Part shown: positions 1 to 8,500 of the stretch, piece after piece
Position numbering within the stretch: the stretch's first letter is position 1
Layout: every line of letters begins with the position of its first letter
Assembly (NCBI GenBank): GCA_038252945.1
Contig: JBBSHN010000002.1
Span: forward strand, 1-64,000
DNA length: 64,000 nucleotides
Direction of reading: 5' to 3'
From: JAUJOE01 sp038252945
GTDB lineage: Bacteria > Actinomycetota > Actinomycetes > Propionibacteriales > Nocardioidaceae
Notes under the pieces: model-generated
Told to the model about the DNA's origin: nothing
What the model saw: only the letters and a program-made list of their open reading frames with translations
Database searches by the model: none
Program-made: the position numbers and the translations under genes

Positions 1-1
1 C

Positions 2-432
2 TTCGACGGGCCGCGAAAGCTGGTCGCCGGTCTCATCTCCGGGCTCGACGTCGTGTACGACCTCGGCGAGGGACACCCGTTGCTCGGACGCCGCATGCCC
101 GACCTCGACCTCATCACGCCCGACGGCCGGCTACGGGTCTTCGCGCTGCTCCGTGATGCCCGGCCGGTGCTGCTCAACCTCGGCAAGCCCGGCAGCATCG
201 ACATCACCCCGTGGGCGGACCGCGTCCGGCACATCGATGGCGACTACATCGGCCCGGGGATCTACCCGTATTCGGAGCCGTCACCGGTCCGACCGCCGTG
301 TTGATTCGGCCTGATGGCCATGTGGCGTGGGTAGGCGATGGAACGCAGACGGGTCTCAGGGAAGCCCTCACGACTTGGTTCGGGCCACCCGTAGAGGACC
401 GGCGCGAAGTGGCAGCCGCGGCCCACAGCTAG
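2..432 (+). pseudogene. C-terminal part of a FAD-dependent aromatic monooxygenase, frameshifted
   Basis: The window opens inside a gene. Frame 2 reads KLVAGLISGLDVVYDLGEGH, then HPLLGRRMPDLDL: the start of the C-terminal thioredoxin-like domain of class A flavin monooxygenases of the PgaE / rifampin-monooxygenase type. The expected continuation (DLPVFGAVTGPTAVLIRPDG, then HVAWVGDG) lies in frame 1. The frame change falls near 247-262, where there is a GGGG run, and equals one missing base. The frame-1 reading stops at 430-432. These enzymes hydroxylate aromatic substrates with FAD and NADPH; the catalytic part lies outside the window, so the substrate cannot be judged. It could be a real pseudogene or a homopolymer sequencing error. 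Confidence 0.75.
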
Positions 433-638
433 CGCCGCTGCCCGGCCGTACGTTAGGAAGCCGCCGACCCGCATTCGGGCGAGGCGATGAGACCACCCGA
501 ACCGCGTACGCTGCTCGGCTTGACGGGTACAAGTCGCCAACGACGGGAGAGCGGTGGTGTGAAGGATCAGGCAACCCGATTAGCGCCGCACCACGTGTCG
601 TAGTACGCAACGACCCTTGCGATTCGAAGGAGGACGGC

Positions 639-1247
639 ATGGGAAAGGTCATCGCATCGGCGTCGGTGTCGCTGGACGGCTACATCGCGAAGGACGACAA
701 CACGATCGGCCGACTGTTCGACTGGTATCAGAACGGGGAAGTTGAGATTCCAACGGCGACAGAAGACATCACGTTCCACCTGAGCACGCAGAGCGCCGAG
801 CATTGGGAACAGTGGGTCTCCGGGCTCGGTGCGCTGGTGTGCGGGCGGACACTGTTTGACTTCACCGACGGGTGGGGCGGGCGGCACACCATGGACGGGC
901 CGGTCGTCGTCGTCACCCACCAGGTGCCCACGAGCTGGGTCGAGGCCCATCCAGGCGCTCCGTTCCACTTTGTCACCGACGGGGTCGAGGCGGCGGTGGC
1001 GAAGGCGCAGGCGATCGCCGGGGACTGCATCGTCGCGGTGACCGCCGGTACTATCGCCCGGCAGTGCCTGGAGCTCGGGCTGCTCGATGAGGTCGCGATA
1101 GACCTGGTGCCTGTTGTGATGGGGAAGGGTCGCCCGTTCTTCGGGGCGCTGTCGCTCGAGGATGTCTGGCTCGGCGACCCGACGGTCTGCATCCAGGGAC
1201 ACGGGGTCACCCATCTGGTATTCCCCGCGAGCACTCGGAACAACTGA
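639..1247 (+). CDS. Dihydrofolate reductase family (RibD C-terminal domain) protein
   Basis: This 202-residue protein starts MGKVIASASVSLDGYIA, the typical first strand and 'SLDGYIA' motif of the RibD C-terminal / DHFR-like fold. It also has the ALVCGRTLFD stretch and the C-terminal 'LLDEVAIDLVPVVMGKGRPFF' region seen in small actinobacterial reductases. The reading frame is open further upstream, but ATG 639 follows a GAAGGAGGA ribosome binding site and matches the family start. Such proteins are probably NAD(P)H-dependent reductases of unknown substrate; true folate reduction is unlikely because folA enzymes differ in the N-terminal region. It stands alone after a broken flavin monooxygenase. 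Confidence 0.85.
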   Translation: MGKVIASASVSLDGYIAKDDNTIGRLFDWYQNGEVEIPTATEDITFHLSTQSAEHWEQWVSGLGALVCGRTLFDFTDGWGGRHTMDGPVVVVTHQVPTSWVEAHPGAPFHFVTDGVEAAVAKAQAIAGDCIVAVTAGTIARQCLELGLLDEVAIDLVPVVMGKGRPFFGALSLEDVWLGDPTVCIQGHGVTHLVFPASTRNN

Positions 1248-1270
1248 CCAAGCCGCTCGCCCTAGACCAA

Positions 1271-1490
1271 TTGAGAACGCACTCTCTCGCAGTTTGGGAC
1301 GCGCGACGATATCGCCTGCCTGCGGGCACGGTCCTCGTCGACGGAGACCTCCGGGCCACCTGGCACCTCGACACCTCCGCCGGGTCGTCGAGCCTTACCG
1401 TGCGACCCAAGCCTGCCTTGTCGACCCGGGAGGCCGAGGAGGTGGTCAGGAAGGAAGGCGGCTGCTCGCTTTCTTGACGTCTGGGGGCAG
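1271..1490 (+). pseudogene. C-terminal remnant of a winged-helix (AlkZ/HTH_42-like) DNA glycosylase family protein
   Basis: A frame-2 stretch of about 65 codons reads LPAGTVLVDGDLRATWHLD and continues to ALSTREAEEVVRKEGG. This resembles the C-terminal end of the winged-helix DNA-binding (AlkZ-like) family, where 'VDG...GTWR' is followed by a helix and 'EGERLLAFL'. The last motif occurs only after a shift to frame 1 (GRRLLAFLT). There is no N-terminal two-thirds, so this is a decayed fragment. The match is from memory of the family and is moderate. Confidence 0.45.
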
Positions 1491-1593
1491 CAGCGAGGTC
1501 AGCATCTCAGCGTCGCAGCCAGGCGCCCTAGGACAGCGATCTAACAAGCAGGTTATGAGAGTCGGGACGGAGAAGTGTGACTGCGGAGTGTCT

Positions 1594-2511
1594 TCACTTC
1601 CTGAACGGCAAGCCGTCGGCGAGCAGCCGTAACCCCTGCAGGATGCGAGCTCGCGTGCACGGCCCGTGATAGATGGCGAAGTCGTCGAACTGGTGGGCGC
1701 CGGGTTGAGAGCTGATCTGGTGGGCGGCGTCACGGACCGCACGCAGCTGGGTGACGCTCATGGGCAAGGAGGCCTCGAGCGGCTGGTAGTGGCTGCCGAT
1801 GGGGTAGTCCCGACCCGGCGTTCGGGTCATTTCAACGTGACCGCCAAGGATGTGGCTGACCTGGTTGTCCTCAGCGAAGGCCGCCAGGCGGTCCAGGCTG
1901 TCGAGAAAGGCGGAGAAGTCCTCGACGTACAGCCGGCCCGGGTAGAGGGTGTCCCCGGTGAAGAGCAGGCAAGTCCGGTGGTCGTACACGCTGATGGCGG
2001 CTTTGTGGTGACCCGGAGTAGGCAGCACCGTCAGCTGTCGACCTCCGAGATCGACCGACCCACTTGGTTGGGGCCAGTCGCTGATGCCGAAATACTCGGC
2101 CACCTGCGCTTGCGAATGGTTGACGACGGTTGTGTGAGGGCGATCAATGAACTGCGCGTCGCCCGCTACGTGATCTTGGTGGGCGTGCGTATGTGCAACG
2201 ACAAGCTCATATGGGTGTGACGGATCGACTGGGCGGTCGCTCAGCCACTCAGAGATCAGTCCGTCAACCGTGCGCCGGAGCGGGAACCGGGACTCCGCCT
2301 TCGTGGCACCGGTGTCAAGGAGCAACGCTCGCTGCTCCCCGAACAACAAGTAGACGAACGGCGCCTCGTAACTGACCGCCTTGCTCTGCCGGAGGATGAC
2401 GGTGTCCGGTTCGCATTCGTGCACCTGCAGAGGCGGGTCGGTCGACCGCCGACGAGATCTCGCCCCGTGAATCCAGCGCACATCCAGATCGAGGTCCGTG
2501 GGCGAACTCAT
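1594..2511 (-). CDS. MBL-fold metallo-hydrolase
   Basis: This 305-residue protein has the complete metallo-beta-lactamase metal set. The core motif HTHAHQDH lies at residues 107-114, a later histidine in PTPGHHKAA, the bridging aspartate in LLFTGDTLYPG, and a final histidine in ILGGHVEM. It probably hydrolyses a thioester, ester or related bond using two zinc ions. There is no signal peptide, so it is likely cytoplasmic. The ATG at 2511 is divergent from the HAD gene that follows, with about 130 bases between them. The family is too broad to name a substrate. Confidence 0.85.
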   Translation of the reverse strand: MSSPTDLDLDVRWIHGARSRRRSTDPPLQVHECEPDTVILRQSKAVSYEAPFVYLLFGEQRALLLDTGATKAESRFPLRRTVDGLISEWLSDRPVDPSHPYELVVAHTHAHQDHVAGDAQFIDRPHTTVVNHSQAQVAEYFGISDWPQPSGSVDLGGRQLTVLPTPGHHKAAISVYDHRTCLLFTGDTLYPGRLYVEDFSAFLDSLDRLAAFAEDNQVSHILGGHVEMTRTPGRDYPIGSHYQPLEASLPMSVTQLRAVRDAAHQISSQPGAHQFDDFAIYHGPCTRARILQGLRLLADGLPFRK

Positions 2512-2643
2512 GTCTCGGCACCGTAGCAGCGTTTCCAGGTCAGCAGATCATCAACGCCTTCACGACTACATCCGCATGCGCGTGAAGGTCTCGACCGCTA
2601 GATTCTGGCGCTGAGAGTCTTGCTGTCGGAGGGAAGGAATCCT

Positions 2644-3324
2644 GTGCCCGCTGTCCGACGCGAACCCATCGAAGCCGTCGTCTTCGACGTTGGCGAGGTG
2701 ATTGTCGACGAGACGACCGAGTGGGCCGCATGGGCAGATTGGCTCGGTGTACCCCGGCATACGTTCTCGTGCGTGTTCGGTGCTGTCCTCGCGCGCGGCG
2801 AGCGTCACCACGAGGTGTTCCAATACTTCAAGCCCGGCTTCGACATTGCCGTGGAACGCCAGCGTCGCTTGGAGGCCGGCCTTGGTGAGCACTTCGACGG
2901 CCGGGACTTGTATTCGGACGCTCGAGACTGCCTCAGCACGCTTAAGCAGCAGGGGTACGTGGTGGGCCTGGCCGGGAATCAGACGGCGCGGTCGAAGGGG
3001 CTGCTGCGCGAACTCCACCTCAACACCGACTTCATCCTCACACCTGAGGACCTGGGCGGCATCGAGAAGCCGGCAATCTCGTTCTTCCAGTCGGTCGTAC
3101 AGCACGCAGGTGTGCAAGCGGCTCGAGCGATCTACGTCGGTGACCGACTCGAGAACGACCTTCTTCCGGCCCGTGCGGCCGGCCTGGCCACCGCACTGGT
3201 GCACCGTGGCCCTTGGGCGTACATCCACGCAGGCAGGTCGGAGGTCGATCAGGCTGACCTTCGACTCGCATCGCTCAACGAACTACCGGCATCCCTAGCC
3301 GGCCTCAACCACGACATTGGCTGA
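2644..3324 (+). CDS. HAD-family hydrolase
   Basis: A haloacid dehalogenase-like hydrolase of 226 residues from GTG 2644. The nucleophile motif is VVFDVGEVIVD (Asp15). The motif II position is LAGNQTARSKG, and motif IV is YVGDRLENDLLPARAAG. The second aspartate of the classic DxD is glycine, which is common in the 'FDVGGV' subgroup. I chose GTG 2644 because GGAGGGAAGG lies just before it; an in-frame upstream start at 2620 would include that site. Likely a phosphatase acting on a small metabolite; the substrate cannot be read from the sequence. Confidence 0.85.
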   Translation: MPAVRREPIEAVVFDVGEVIVDETTEWAAWADWLGVPRHTFSCVFGAVLARGERHHEVFQYFKPGFDIAVERQRRLEAGLGEHFDGRDLYSDARDCLSTLKQQGYVVGLAGNQTARSKGLLRELHLNTDFILTPEDLGGIEKPAISFFQSVVQHAGVQAARAIYVGDRLENDLLPARAAGLATALVHRGPWAYIHAGRSEVDQADLRLASLNELPASLAGLNHDIG

Positions 3325-3441
3325 CAGACGACAGCAGTGCGTAGATCTTGGCGTTGCCGGCACGCCGACCGATCCGACCTTTTGCAGTCCGGATGAGAGG
3401 GTCAGGGCTACCGTGTAGTCCACCCTGCTCTGGGAGACTCA

Positions 3442-3918
3442 ATGGCCCGTCCTCGGATGCCCGCGACAGTGGCTGATTGCCTGACGTGCCGACAAACCAA
3501 GGCAGCGCACCTGCCACTCCGCGAGCGGATTTGTCGCACCGACCACTGGCGAGTGGCGCACGCCTTTGACTCGAGTCTGTTGGGCTGGCTGGTCGTTCTG
3601 CCAACCCGCCACGTGACAGCACTCGATGAGCTGAGCAAGGACGAAGTCGCTGAGCTGGGTCCGCTGCTCCGCGACCTCACGGCCGCCCTTCGAGCCGTGG
3701 TGGGGTGCGAGAAGACGTACGTGATGCTCCTCGCCGAGGCTGAGGGGTTCTCCCATGTGCACTTTCACGTGGTACCGCGAATGCCCGATCAGCCGCAGAG
3801 CATGCGTGGCCCGCGGGTCTTCGCCTACCTAGGCCAGCCTGACGGCGTTCGAGTCTCCGACGCGGAGATGGATCAGCTGGCCGCAGAACTGAGCTCTCGG
3901 GATGCCAGATGCTCCTGA
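3442..3918 (+). CDS. HIT-family protein (nucleotide hydrolase or transferase)
   Basis: This 158-residue protein carries the histidine triad HVHFHV (His105, His107, His109) that binds the alpha-phosphate of nucleotides in HIT enzymes. An N-terminal CLTC pair (Cys13, Cys16) may bind zinc, as in several actinobacterial HIT proteins. HIT proteins hydrolyse or transfer nucleotidyl groups (for example AMP-lysine or dinucleoside polyphosphates). The gene lies between a HAD hydrolase and a convergent acetyltransferase gene. No operon link to a known pathway is visible. Confidence 0.9.
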   Translation: MARPRMPATVADCLTCRQTKAAHLPLRERICRTDHWRVAHAFDSSLLGWLVVLPTRHVTALDELSKDEVAELGPLLRDLTAALRAVVGCEKTYVMLLAEAEGFSHVHFHVVPRMPDQPQSMRGPRVFAYLGQPDGVRVSDAEMDQLAAELSSRDARCS

Positions 3919-3940
3919 TGACTGAGCCAGCCGGTACCGG

Positions 3941-4828
3941 TCAGTCGAGGACGGCCGCACCGATGCTCGCAAGACTCCACCAGGAGGTCCGACGGATCTC
4001 GACGAACCCGAAGCGGCGGGCGGTGGCGAGCATGGGACCGTTGGTGCTGGACGTGCTCATGGTGACCGAGTCGGCGCCCAACGACTTCAGCCGGTCAAGC
4101 GCCGCCGCGACGACGATGTGTGAGAGGCCTTGCCCACGTTGTTCGGGCAGTACGCCCACGGTGCCGATCTCGCCTCGTCGTCCGTGCAGGTACGACACTG
4201 CGAACGCCGCAATCCCGTCCTCCTCGTCCACCAGCACAAGATCGAGCTCTTGTCGATAGCCCGCCTCCTCCTGCCATGCATGTCGTACTTCTGAGGTGAC
4301 GTACTCGGTGCCGAAAGCCGCGCGGTGGGCGGCGACGTACTTGCCTACGCGGTCGCCGCCCAGCTCCTGAACGCGGTATCCCGCCGAGATGCCGAGACCG
4401 GGAATGTCGACGGGGAAGCGTGTGGCGAGGTGGATCACCGAGTCGCCGGAGTCGGTGAATCCGGCGACACGGAGTACGGACTCTCGCCAGGGGTCGTCGG
4501 ACTCCACCGGCGTGTCAGCCGTCCGCACATCCCGTGCGCTTAACCGCCGCAGGGCATACCGCAGAACCTCGCGACCCAACTCTGCTGTACGGACTGTCGG
4601 CTCGACGTCGAACAACACGTTGCTGAAGGCCGGCTGGGCGAGCGACCAGGCCACCAGAGTGACGTTGTCGAACCATCCGCACGAGTTGTCGCTGGTGTCG
4701 GGGTGCGCGAGCATGCTGGGGACATCGTCTGGCTGTGGGTAAGCGGCCGCACCTGCGGCGCGACGGGAGCGCGCCACCAACGCCGCAACGGCGGCGGCTT
4801 CATCGCTGTTCAGCGCTCGAGTGAGCAC
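3941..4828 (-). CDS. Tandem GNAT-family N-acetyltransferase
   Basis: About 295 residues if started at GTG 4828 (VLTRALNSDEAAAVAALV); the frame is open to 4900 but the extra N-terminus looks non-coding. The C-terminal half holds a clear GNAT acetyl-CoA motif, GTVGVLPEQRGQGLSHIV, followed by the usual 'N...A...RFGFVEIRR' ending. The N-terminal half looks like a second, more degenerate GNAT domain, the layout seen in mycothiol synthase-like acetyltransferases. It lacks convincing MshD-specific features, so I leave the substrate open. It converges on the HIT gene. Confidence 0.8.
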   Translation of the reverse strand: MLTRALNSDEAAAVAALVARSRRAAGAAAYPQPDDVPSMLAHPDTSDNSCGWFDNVTLVAWSLAQPAFSNVLFDVEPTVRTAELGREVLRYALRRLSARDVRTADTPVESDDPWRESVLRVAGFTDSGDSVIHLATRFPVDIPGLGISAGYRVQELGGDRVGKYVAAHRAAFGTEYVTSEVRHAWQEEAGYRQELDLVLVDEEDGIAAFAVSYLHGRRGEIGTVGVLPEQRGQGLSHIVVAAALDRLKSLGADSVTMSTSSTNGPMLATARRFGFVEIRRTSWWSLASIGAAVLD

Positions 4829-4922
4829 GCTGGAAGTGTAGGGAGCGGGACAGTTGTCAACCGCGGGTAGCTGGTCGCGCGGGGTAACCTCGCGGCACAA
4901 ATCAGGGACGACAGGAGGAACC

Positions 4923-5837
4923 GTGCATTATCCACCGTCAGGGGAGCAGTTCCATATCCATTCCGGGGATCACAGGGCGACGATCGTGGAGGTGGGTGGC
5001 GGCATCCGCCGGTACGACGTCGGCGACCGACCGGTACTGCAGGACTATGACCTGTATGCGATGTGCGACGCGGCACATGGCGCTCCGCTCATTCCCTGGC
5101 CCAACCGACTCCGCGACGGGAGATACGAGTTCGGCGGCCGGCACCTCCAGGTAGCCATCACCGAGCCTGAGAAGGCCAACGCCATTCATGGGTTGCTCCG
5201 ATGGCGTTCGTGGAAAGCGGACGAGCGAACCGATCACCGGGTGGTGATGCGCAATCGTCTGTATCCCATGACTGGCTACCCCTTCACCCTGGAGGTCGCC
5301 GTCGAGTACTCGATGAGCGACGCGGGTCTCATGGTGCGCACTACAGCCGCAAACATCGGGGATGATCCCTGCCCGTACGGCGCTGGGCAGCACCCGTATC
5401 TTTCCCCCGGAAGCGGTGTCATCGACGACTGTGCGGTGACAGTGACGGCTGCTACTCGCATCGACACAGACGCCGAACGGCAGCTGCCGACTGGACGCAA
5501 GCCGGTCGAGAACACGCCGTACGATCTGCGAACTGCCTCGCGGCTGGCAGACCGCCAAATCGACTACGCATTCACCGACCTCATCCGAGACGGCGAGGGG
5601 CTGGCCTGGGTGCAGCTGTCAGGAAACGACGGCCGAACCGCCGCCGTTTGGGTGAACGAGTCCTATCCGTTCCTCGAGATATTTACTGCCGACACACTGG
5701 CTCCCGACCGAAGACGTCGGGGACTAGGCGTGGAGCCGATGACCTGCGCACCGGACGCCTACAACAGCGGAGACGGGCTGCTTGTCCTACAACCCGGGCA
5801 AACGGTGACCACTATGTGGGGTGCCACGCTCAGCTGA
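4923..5837 (+). CDS. Aldose 1-epimerase family protein
   Basis: This 304-residue protein matches the bacterial aldose 1-epimerase (GalM-like) family. It contains PLIPWPNRLRDGRYEFGG near the N-terminus, NAIHGLLRW with the conserved histidine, GAGQHPYLSPG, and the C-terminal GLGVEPMTCAPDAYNSGDGL. The enzyme interconverts alpha and beta anomers of aldoses such as glucose or galactose in the cytoplasm. GTG 4923 is chosen because it follows an ACAGGAGGAA ribosome binding site; in-frame sequence upstream is not protein-like. No sugar operon is present beside it. Confidence 0.9.
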   Translation: MHYPPSGEQFHIHSGDHRATIVEVGGGIRRYDVGDRPVLQDYDLYAMCDAAHGAPLIPWPNRLRDGRYEFGGRHLQVAITEPEKANAIHGLLRWRSWKADERTDHRVVMRNRLYPMTGYPFTLEVAVEYSMSDAGLMVRTTAANIGDDPCPYGAGQHPYLSPGSGVIDDCAVTVTAATRIDTDAERQLPTGRKPVENTPYDLRTASRLADRQIDYAFTDLIRDGEGLAWVQLSGNDGRTAAVWVNESYPFLEIFTADTLAPDRRRRGLGVEPMTCAPDAYNSGDGLLVLQPGQTVTTMWGATLS

Positions 5838-5913
5838 GGCGGCGCCTCGGGAGGGACGTGCGTGCGATGTCACATGTGGCACTGCACGTCGGTTCTTGGC
5901 AAGACCATGGAAA

Positions 5914-5952
5914 CCCCTGGCGCTGCGGTCAGGATCGGCCGCGCGCCAGGGG
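5914..5952 (-). terminator. Hairpin downstream of the cold-shock gene
   Basis: Ten-base perfect arms, CCCCTGGCGC (5914-5923) and GCGCCAGGGG (5943-5952), lie just past the stop codon of the cold-shock gene on the minus strand. There is no clear T-run, so this may be a terminator of the U-poor kind common in actinobacteria or a 3'-end stabiliser. Confidence 0.6.
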
Positions 5953-5959
5953 CAGGTGT

Positions 5960-6163
5960 CTAGACCGGGCGAACGTTCTCCGCTTGGGGTCCCTTGGGGC
6001 CCTGCGTCGTGGTGAACTCCACCCGCTGACCGTCATCGAGCGACTTGTACCCCGACGATTCGATCGCCGAGTAGTGAACGAAGACGTCTGGGCCGTCGCC
6101 GTCCTGCTCGATGAAGCCGAAGCCCTTTTCTGCGTTGAACCACTTGACGGTTCCTTGCGCCAT
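5960..6163 (-). CDS. cspA: Cold-shock protein (CspA family)
   Basis: A 67-residue protein beginning MAQGTVKWFNAEKGFGFIEQ, with both RNA-binding motifs: RNP1 KGFGFI and RNP2 VFVHY. It is the standard length for a single cold-shock domain that binds single-stranded RNA and acts as an RNA chaperone. The start at 6163 follows AAGGAGA; the longer frame to 6190 adds residues not seen in the family. About 220 bases upstream (6180-6402) hold no gene and may include a structured 5' leader, which is usual for csp mRNAs. Confidence 0.97.
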   Translation of the reverse strand: MAQGTVKWFNAEKGFGFIEQDGDGPDVFVHYSAIESSGYKSLDDGQRVEFTTTQGPKGPQAENVRPV

Positions 6164-6402
6164 GCGTGTTTCTCCTTGCGAGAGTGTCAAGACGGGACCG
6201 GCACTTTGCTGGTCTCGGGTTTCTACGAGACACTTCGCGCTCGGGTGGTTCGCCCGTGAGCAAAAGCGCCCGCTGTCAGTCTTGGCGGGCGTCGATCAAA
6301 CGAACCCAACAACAACCTGCAACCAGTACCGACGGTACGGGCGCTGCGCGCCGTGGTCAACCCAGCTCGGCCGTGTCGCGGAACATACCTGCCCTCGGCC
6401 GG

Positions 6403-6444
6403 CTACCTTCCGGTCAGCTGCCCCCTACCTTCCGGTCAGCTGCG
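6403..6444. repeat. 20-bp direct repeat, period 22, spanning the end of the GGDEF/EAL gene
   Basis: CTACCTTCCGGTCAGCTGCC at 6403-6422 recurs at 6425-6444 with one change near its end. The second copy encodes the last codons and stop (QLTGR-stop, minus strand) of the GGDEF/EAL gene, so the gene tail and its stop codon have been tandemly duplicated. Confidence 0.85.
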
Positions 6445-8317
6445 CCGGCTCGCTGGTCAACGTGAGTGCGTCGAGGCGGTCAAGCAGCTGATCCGCCGTG
6501 ACAGGCTCCTGGTACAGGTACCCCTGCGCGAACCCGACACCGACTGCAGCGATGAGCGTGTGCTGCTCCGAAGACTCAACGCCCTCGGCGACACACCGCA
6601 CACCGAGCTCGCTGGCCAGAATCGCATGCGCCCGAACGATCGCCGCAGCAGTGCGTTCAGTGGGGGCATGCGTGATGAAACTGCGGTCGATCTTGATCTC
6701 CTGGATCGGCATGGCTCGCAGGTAAGTCATTGAGCCGAAGCCAGTTCCGAAGTCGTCGACGCTGAAACTGACTCCCGCGGCCACGAGACGCCGCATCCCT
6801 TGCGAAGTATGAGCGCTCACGTCCAGAGAGGCGTGCTCAGTAATCTCACAAGTCAGCTTCCGGGCAGGCAGGCCATTGTCTTCCAGAGCGCCCAACAGGA
6901 CCGACTCGAAGGCGTCGATGTCGGAGAGTTGTCGCACGCTGATGTTTACTGACAAGCGCAGATCGTGGCCCGCCCGCTCCCAGGCTTTGGCCTGCTGGCA
7001 TGCCTTCCAAATCACGGCGTGCTCGATGTCGACAAGCAGGCCGAGCTCTTCGGCGGCTGAGACAAACGCAGAGGGATGAAGGAGGCTGCCATCGTCGTCC
7101 TTGAGACGCAGCAATGCCTCCACCGCCGCTACAGAGCCGTCGTGTACCGCAATGATGGGCTGGAAGTGCAGCACGAGACGGGAGTGGGTGAGGGCTGTCC
7201 GCAGCAGCGCCTCGACATGTAGGCGCTGCTGAGCGGCCACACGAAGCGACTCGTCGTACACCCAAACACCGTGCCCGTGGCGCTTGGCCTGGTACATCGC
7301 CGCGTCGGCGTTGTGAAGCAGGTCGTCTGCGGTTGCCTTGTCGTTTGCGGAACTGAACGCAACGCCGATGCTCGCGGTGACTTCGAACTCGTCGTCTCCG
7401 AGCACGATCGGTGTGGAGATCGCCGACTCCACACGTTCGCCCAGCTCTCGGGCGGCGGCATCATCGCGAACGTTGTCAGCAAGGAGAGTGAACTCGTCTC
7501 CGCCCCAGCGGGCGACAATGTCCTCGGGCCGCGTCATCGATTGCAGGTGCTGGGCCACCGCTCGCAGCACCCGGTCACCCATCGCGTGAGAGTGTGCGTC
7601 GTTGACCCGCTTGAAGCCGTTCAAGTCCATGAACAGCACAGCGAACGGAGACCCGGTTGCGTCGCGTGCTTCGACCGCTGCGTTGAGCCGTTCCATTAGC
7701 AGGGAGCGGTTGCCGACGCCGGTCACGGTGTCGTGCGTCGCCAGGTGCCGGAGCAGCCCGACCGCTTCTTCGGTGCGAGAACGAAGTGTCGCGTGCTCCA
7801 GCGCGAGAGCGGCCGATAACGCGAACGCCTCAAGAGCATCACAGGTCATCTTGTCGGGACGCTTGCCATCACGGGGCACGTCGACCGACAGCACGCCGAG
7901 CAGCGACTTGTCCGAGGCGTAGAGCGGGGCGAAGAGGGCGTCTTCGGGATGCCAGGCGTCAGGCTCGTCGCTGACTTCCATGTCGGGGATCCAGCTGAGC
8001 ATGTCCGCGCCGTCCACTACCTCGGCGTGGTCGAGGAAACACAGAAGCCCCCACTTGCCGCTCGCCGCGAGAATGCGGTTCCAGGTGTCATTGCTTTCGA
8101 CGGTCCCCAGCAAGGTGTCACGGACTTCTGGCGGTCCGACACAGGAGACCACCTTCAAGGATCCATCCGGAAGGGCCAGGTTCACGACCGCAACTTCGAA
8201 GCCGAGCGCGTTGACGATGGTCTGAGCCAGGAGGTCGAGAGTCGCTTGCAGACTGAGCGACATGCCGCCGTCAGACGACGTGAGCGAATTCGGGGGGGCC
8301 GATGGTTGCTGGTTCAT
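6425..8317 (-). CDS. GAF-GGDEF-EAL protein: cyclic di-GMP synthase/phosphodiesterase
   Basis: About 630 residues from ATG 8317. The N-terminal ~170 residues look like a GAF sensor (ending with FALSAALALEHATLR). A GGDEF domain with an intact active site follows (ARWGGDEFTLLADN), then an EAL domain with EALLRLKDDDGSL and the later catalytic DDFGTGF and KIDRSF motifs. Both the diguanylate cyclase and phosphodiesterase signatures appear intact, so it could make or degrade c-di-GMP depending on the signal bound by GAF. No membrane segment is seen, so it is cytoplasmic. It stands alone and is divergent from a membrane-protein gene. Confidence 0.95.
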   Translation of the reverse strand: MNQQPSAPPNSLTSSDGGMSLSLQATLDLLAQTIVNALGFEVAVVNLALPDGSLKVVSCVGPPEVRDTLLGTVESNDTWNRILAASGKWGLLCFLDHAEVVDGADMLSWIPDMEVSDEPDAWHPEDALFAPLYASDKSLLGVLSVDVPRDGKRPDKMTCDALEAFALSAALALEHATLRSRTEEAVGLLRHLATHDTVTGVGNRSLLMERLNAAVEARDATGSPFAVLFMDLNGFKRVNDAHSHAMGDRVLRAVAQHLQSMTRPEDIVARWGGDEFTLLADNVRDDAAARELGERVESAISTPIVLGDDEFEVTASIGVAFSSANDKATADDLLHNADAAMYQAKRHGHGVWVYDESLRVAAQQRLHVEALLRTALTHSRLVLHFQPIIAVHDGSVAAVEALLRLKDDDGSLLHPSAFVSAAEELGLLVDIEHAVIWKACQQAKAWERAGHDLRLSVNISVRQLSDIDAFESVLLGALEDNGLPARKLTCEITEHASLDVSAHTSQGMRRLVAAGVSFSVDDFGTGFGSMTYLRAMPIQEIKIDRSFITHAPTERTAAAIVRAHAILASELGVRCVAEGVESSEQHTLIAAVGVGFAQGYLYQEPVTADQLLDRLDALTLTSEPAQLTGR

Positions 8318-8500
8318 GTTAGGGCACCCGCTCCTGTCGAGGCTGCCGCCTCTCATTCAAGGGACGCGGGCGAGCCGACGGTTGACAGAAGCACCAGCGT
8401 CCGGCTCCTCCTCGCGACAGCCGGCCGACTGCTTTCCCCTGCGGAGAACGATACCGCTGTTGGCCCGAATTGGCACGGGTGGCGAGTTACGCTGCCCTGC

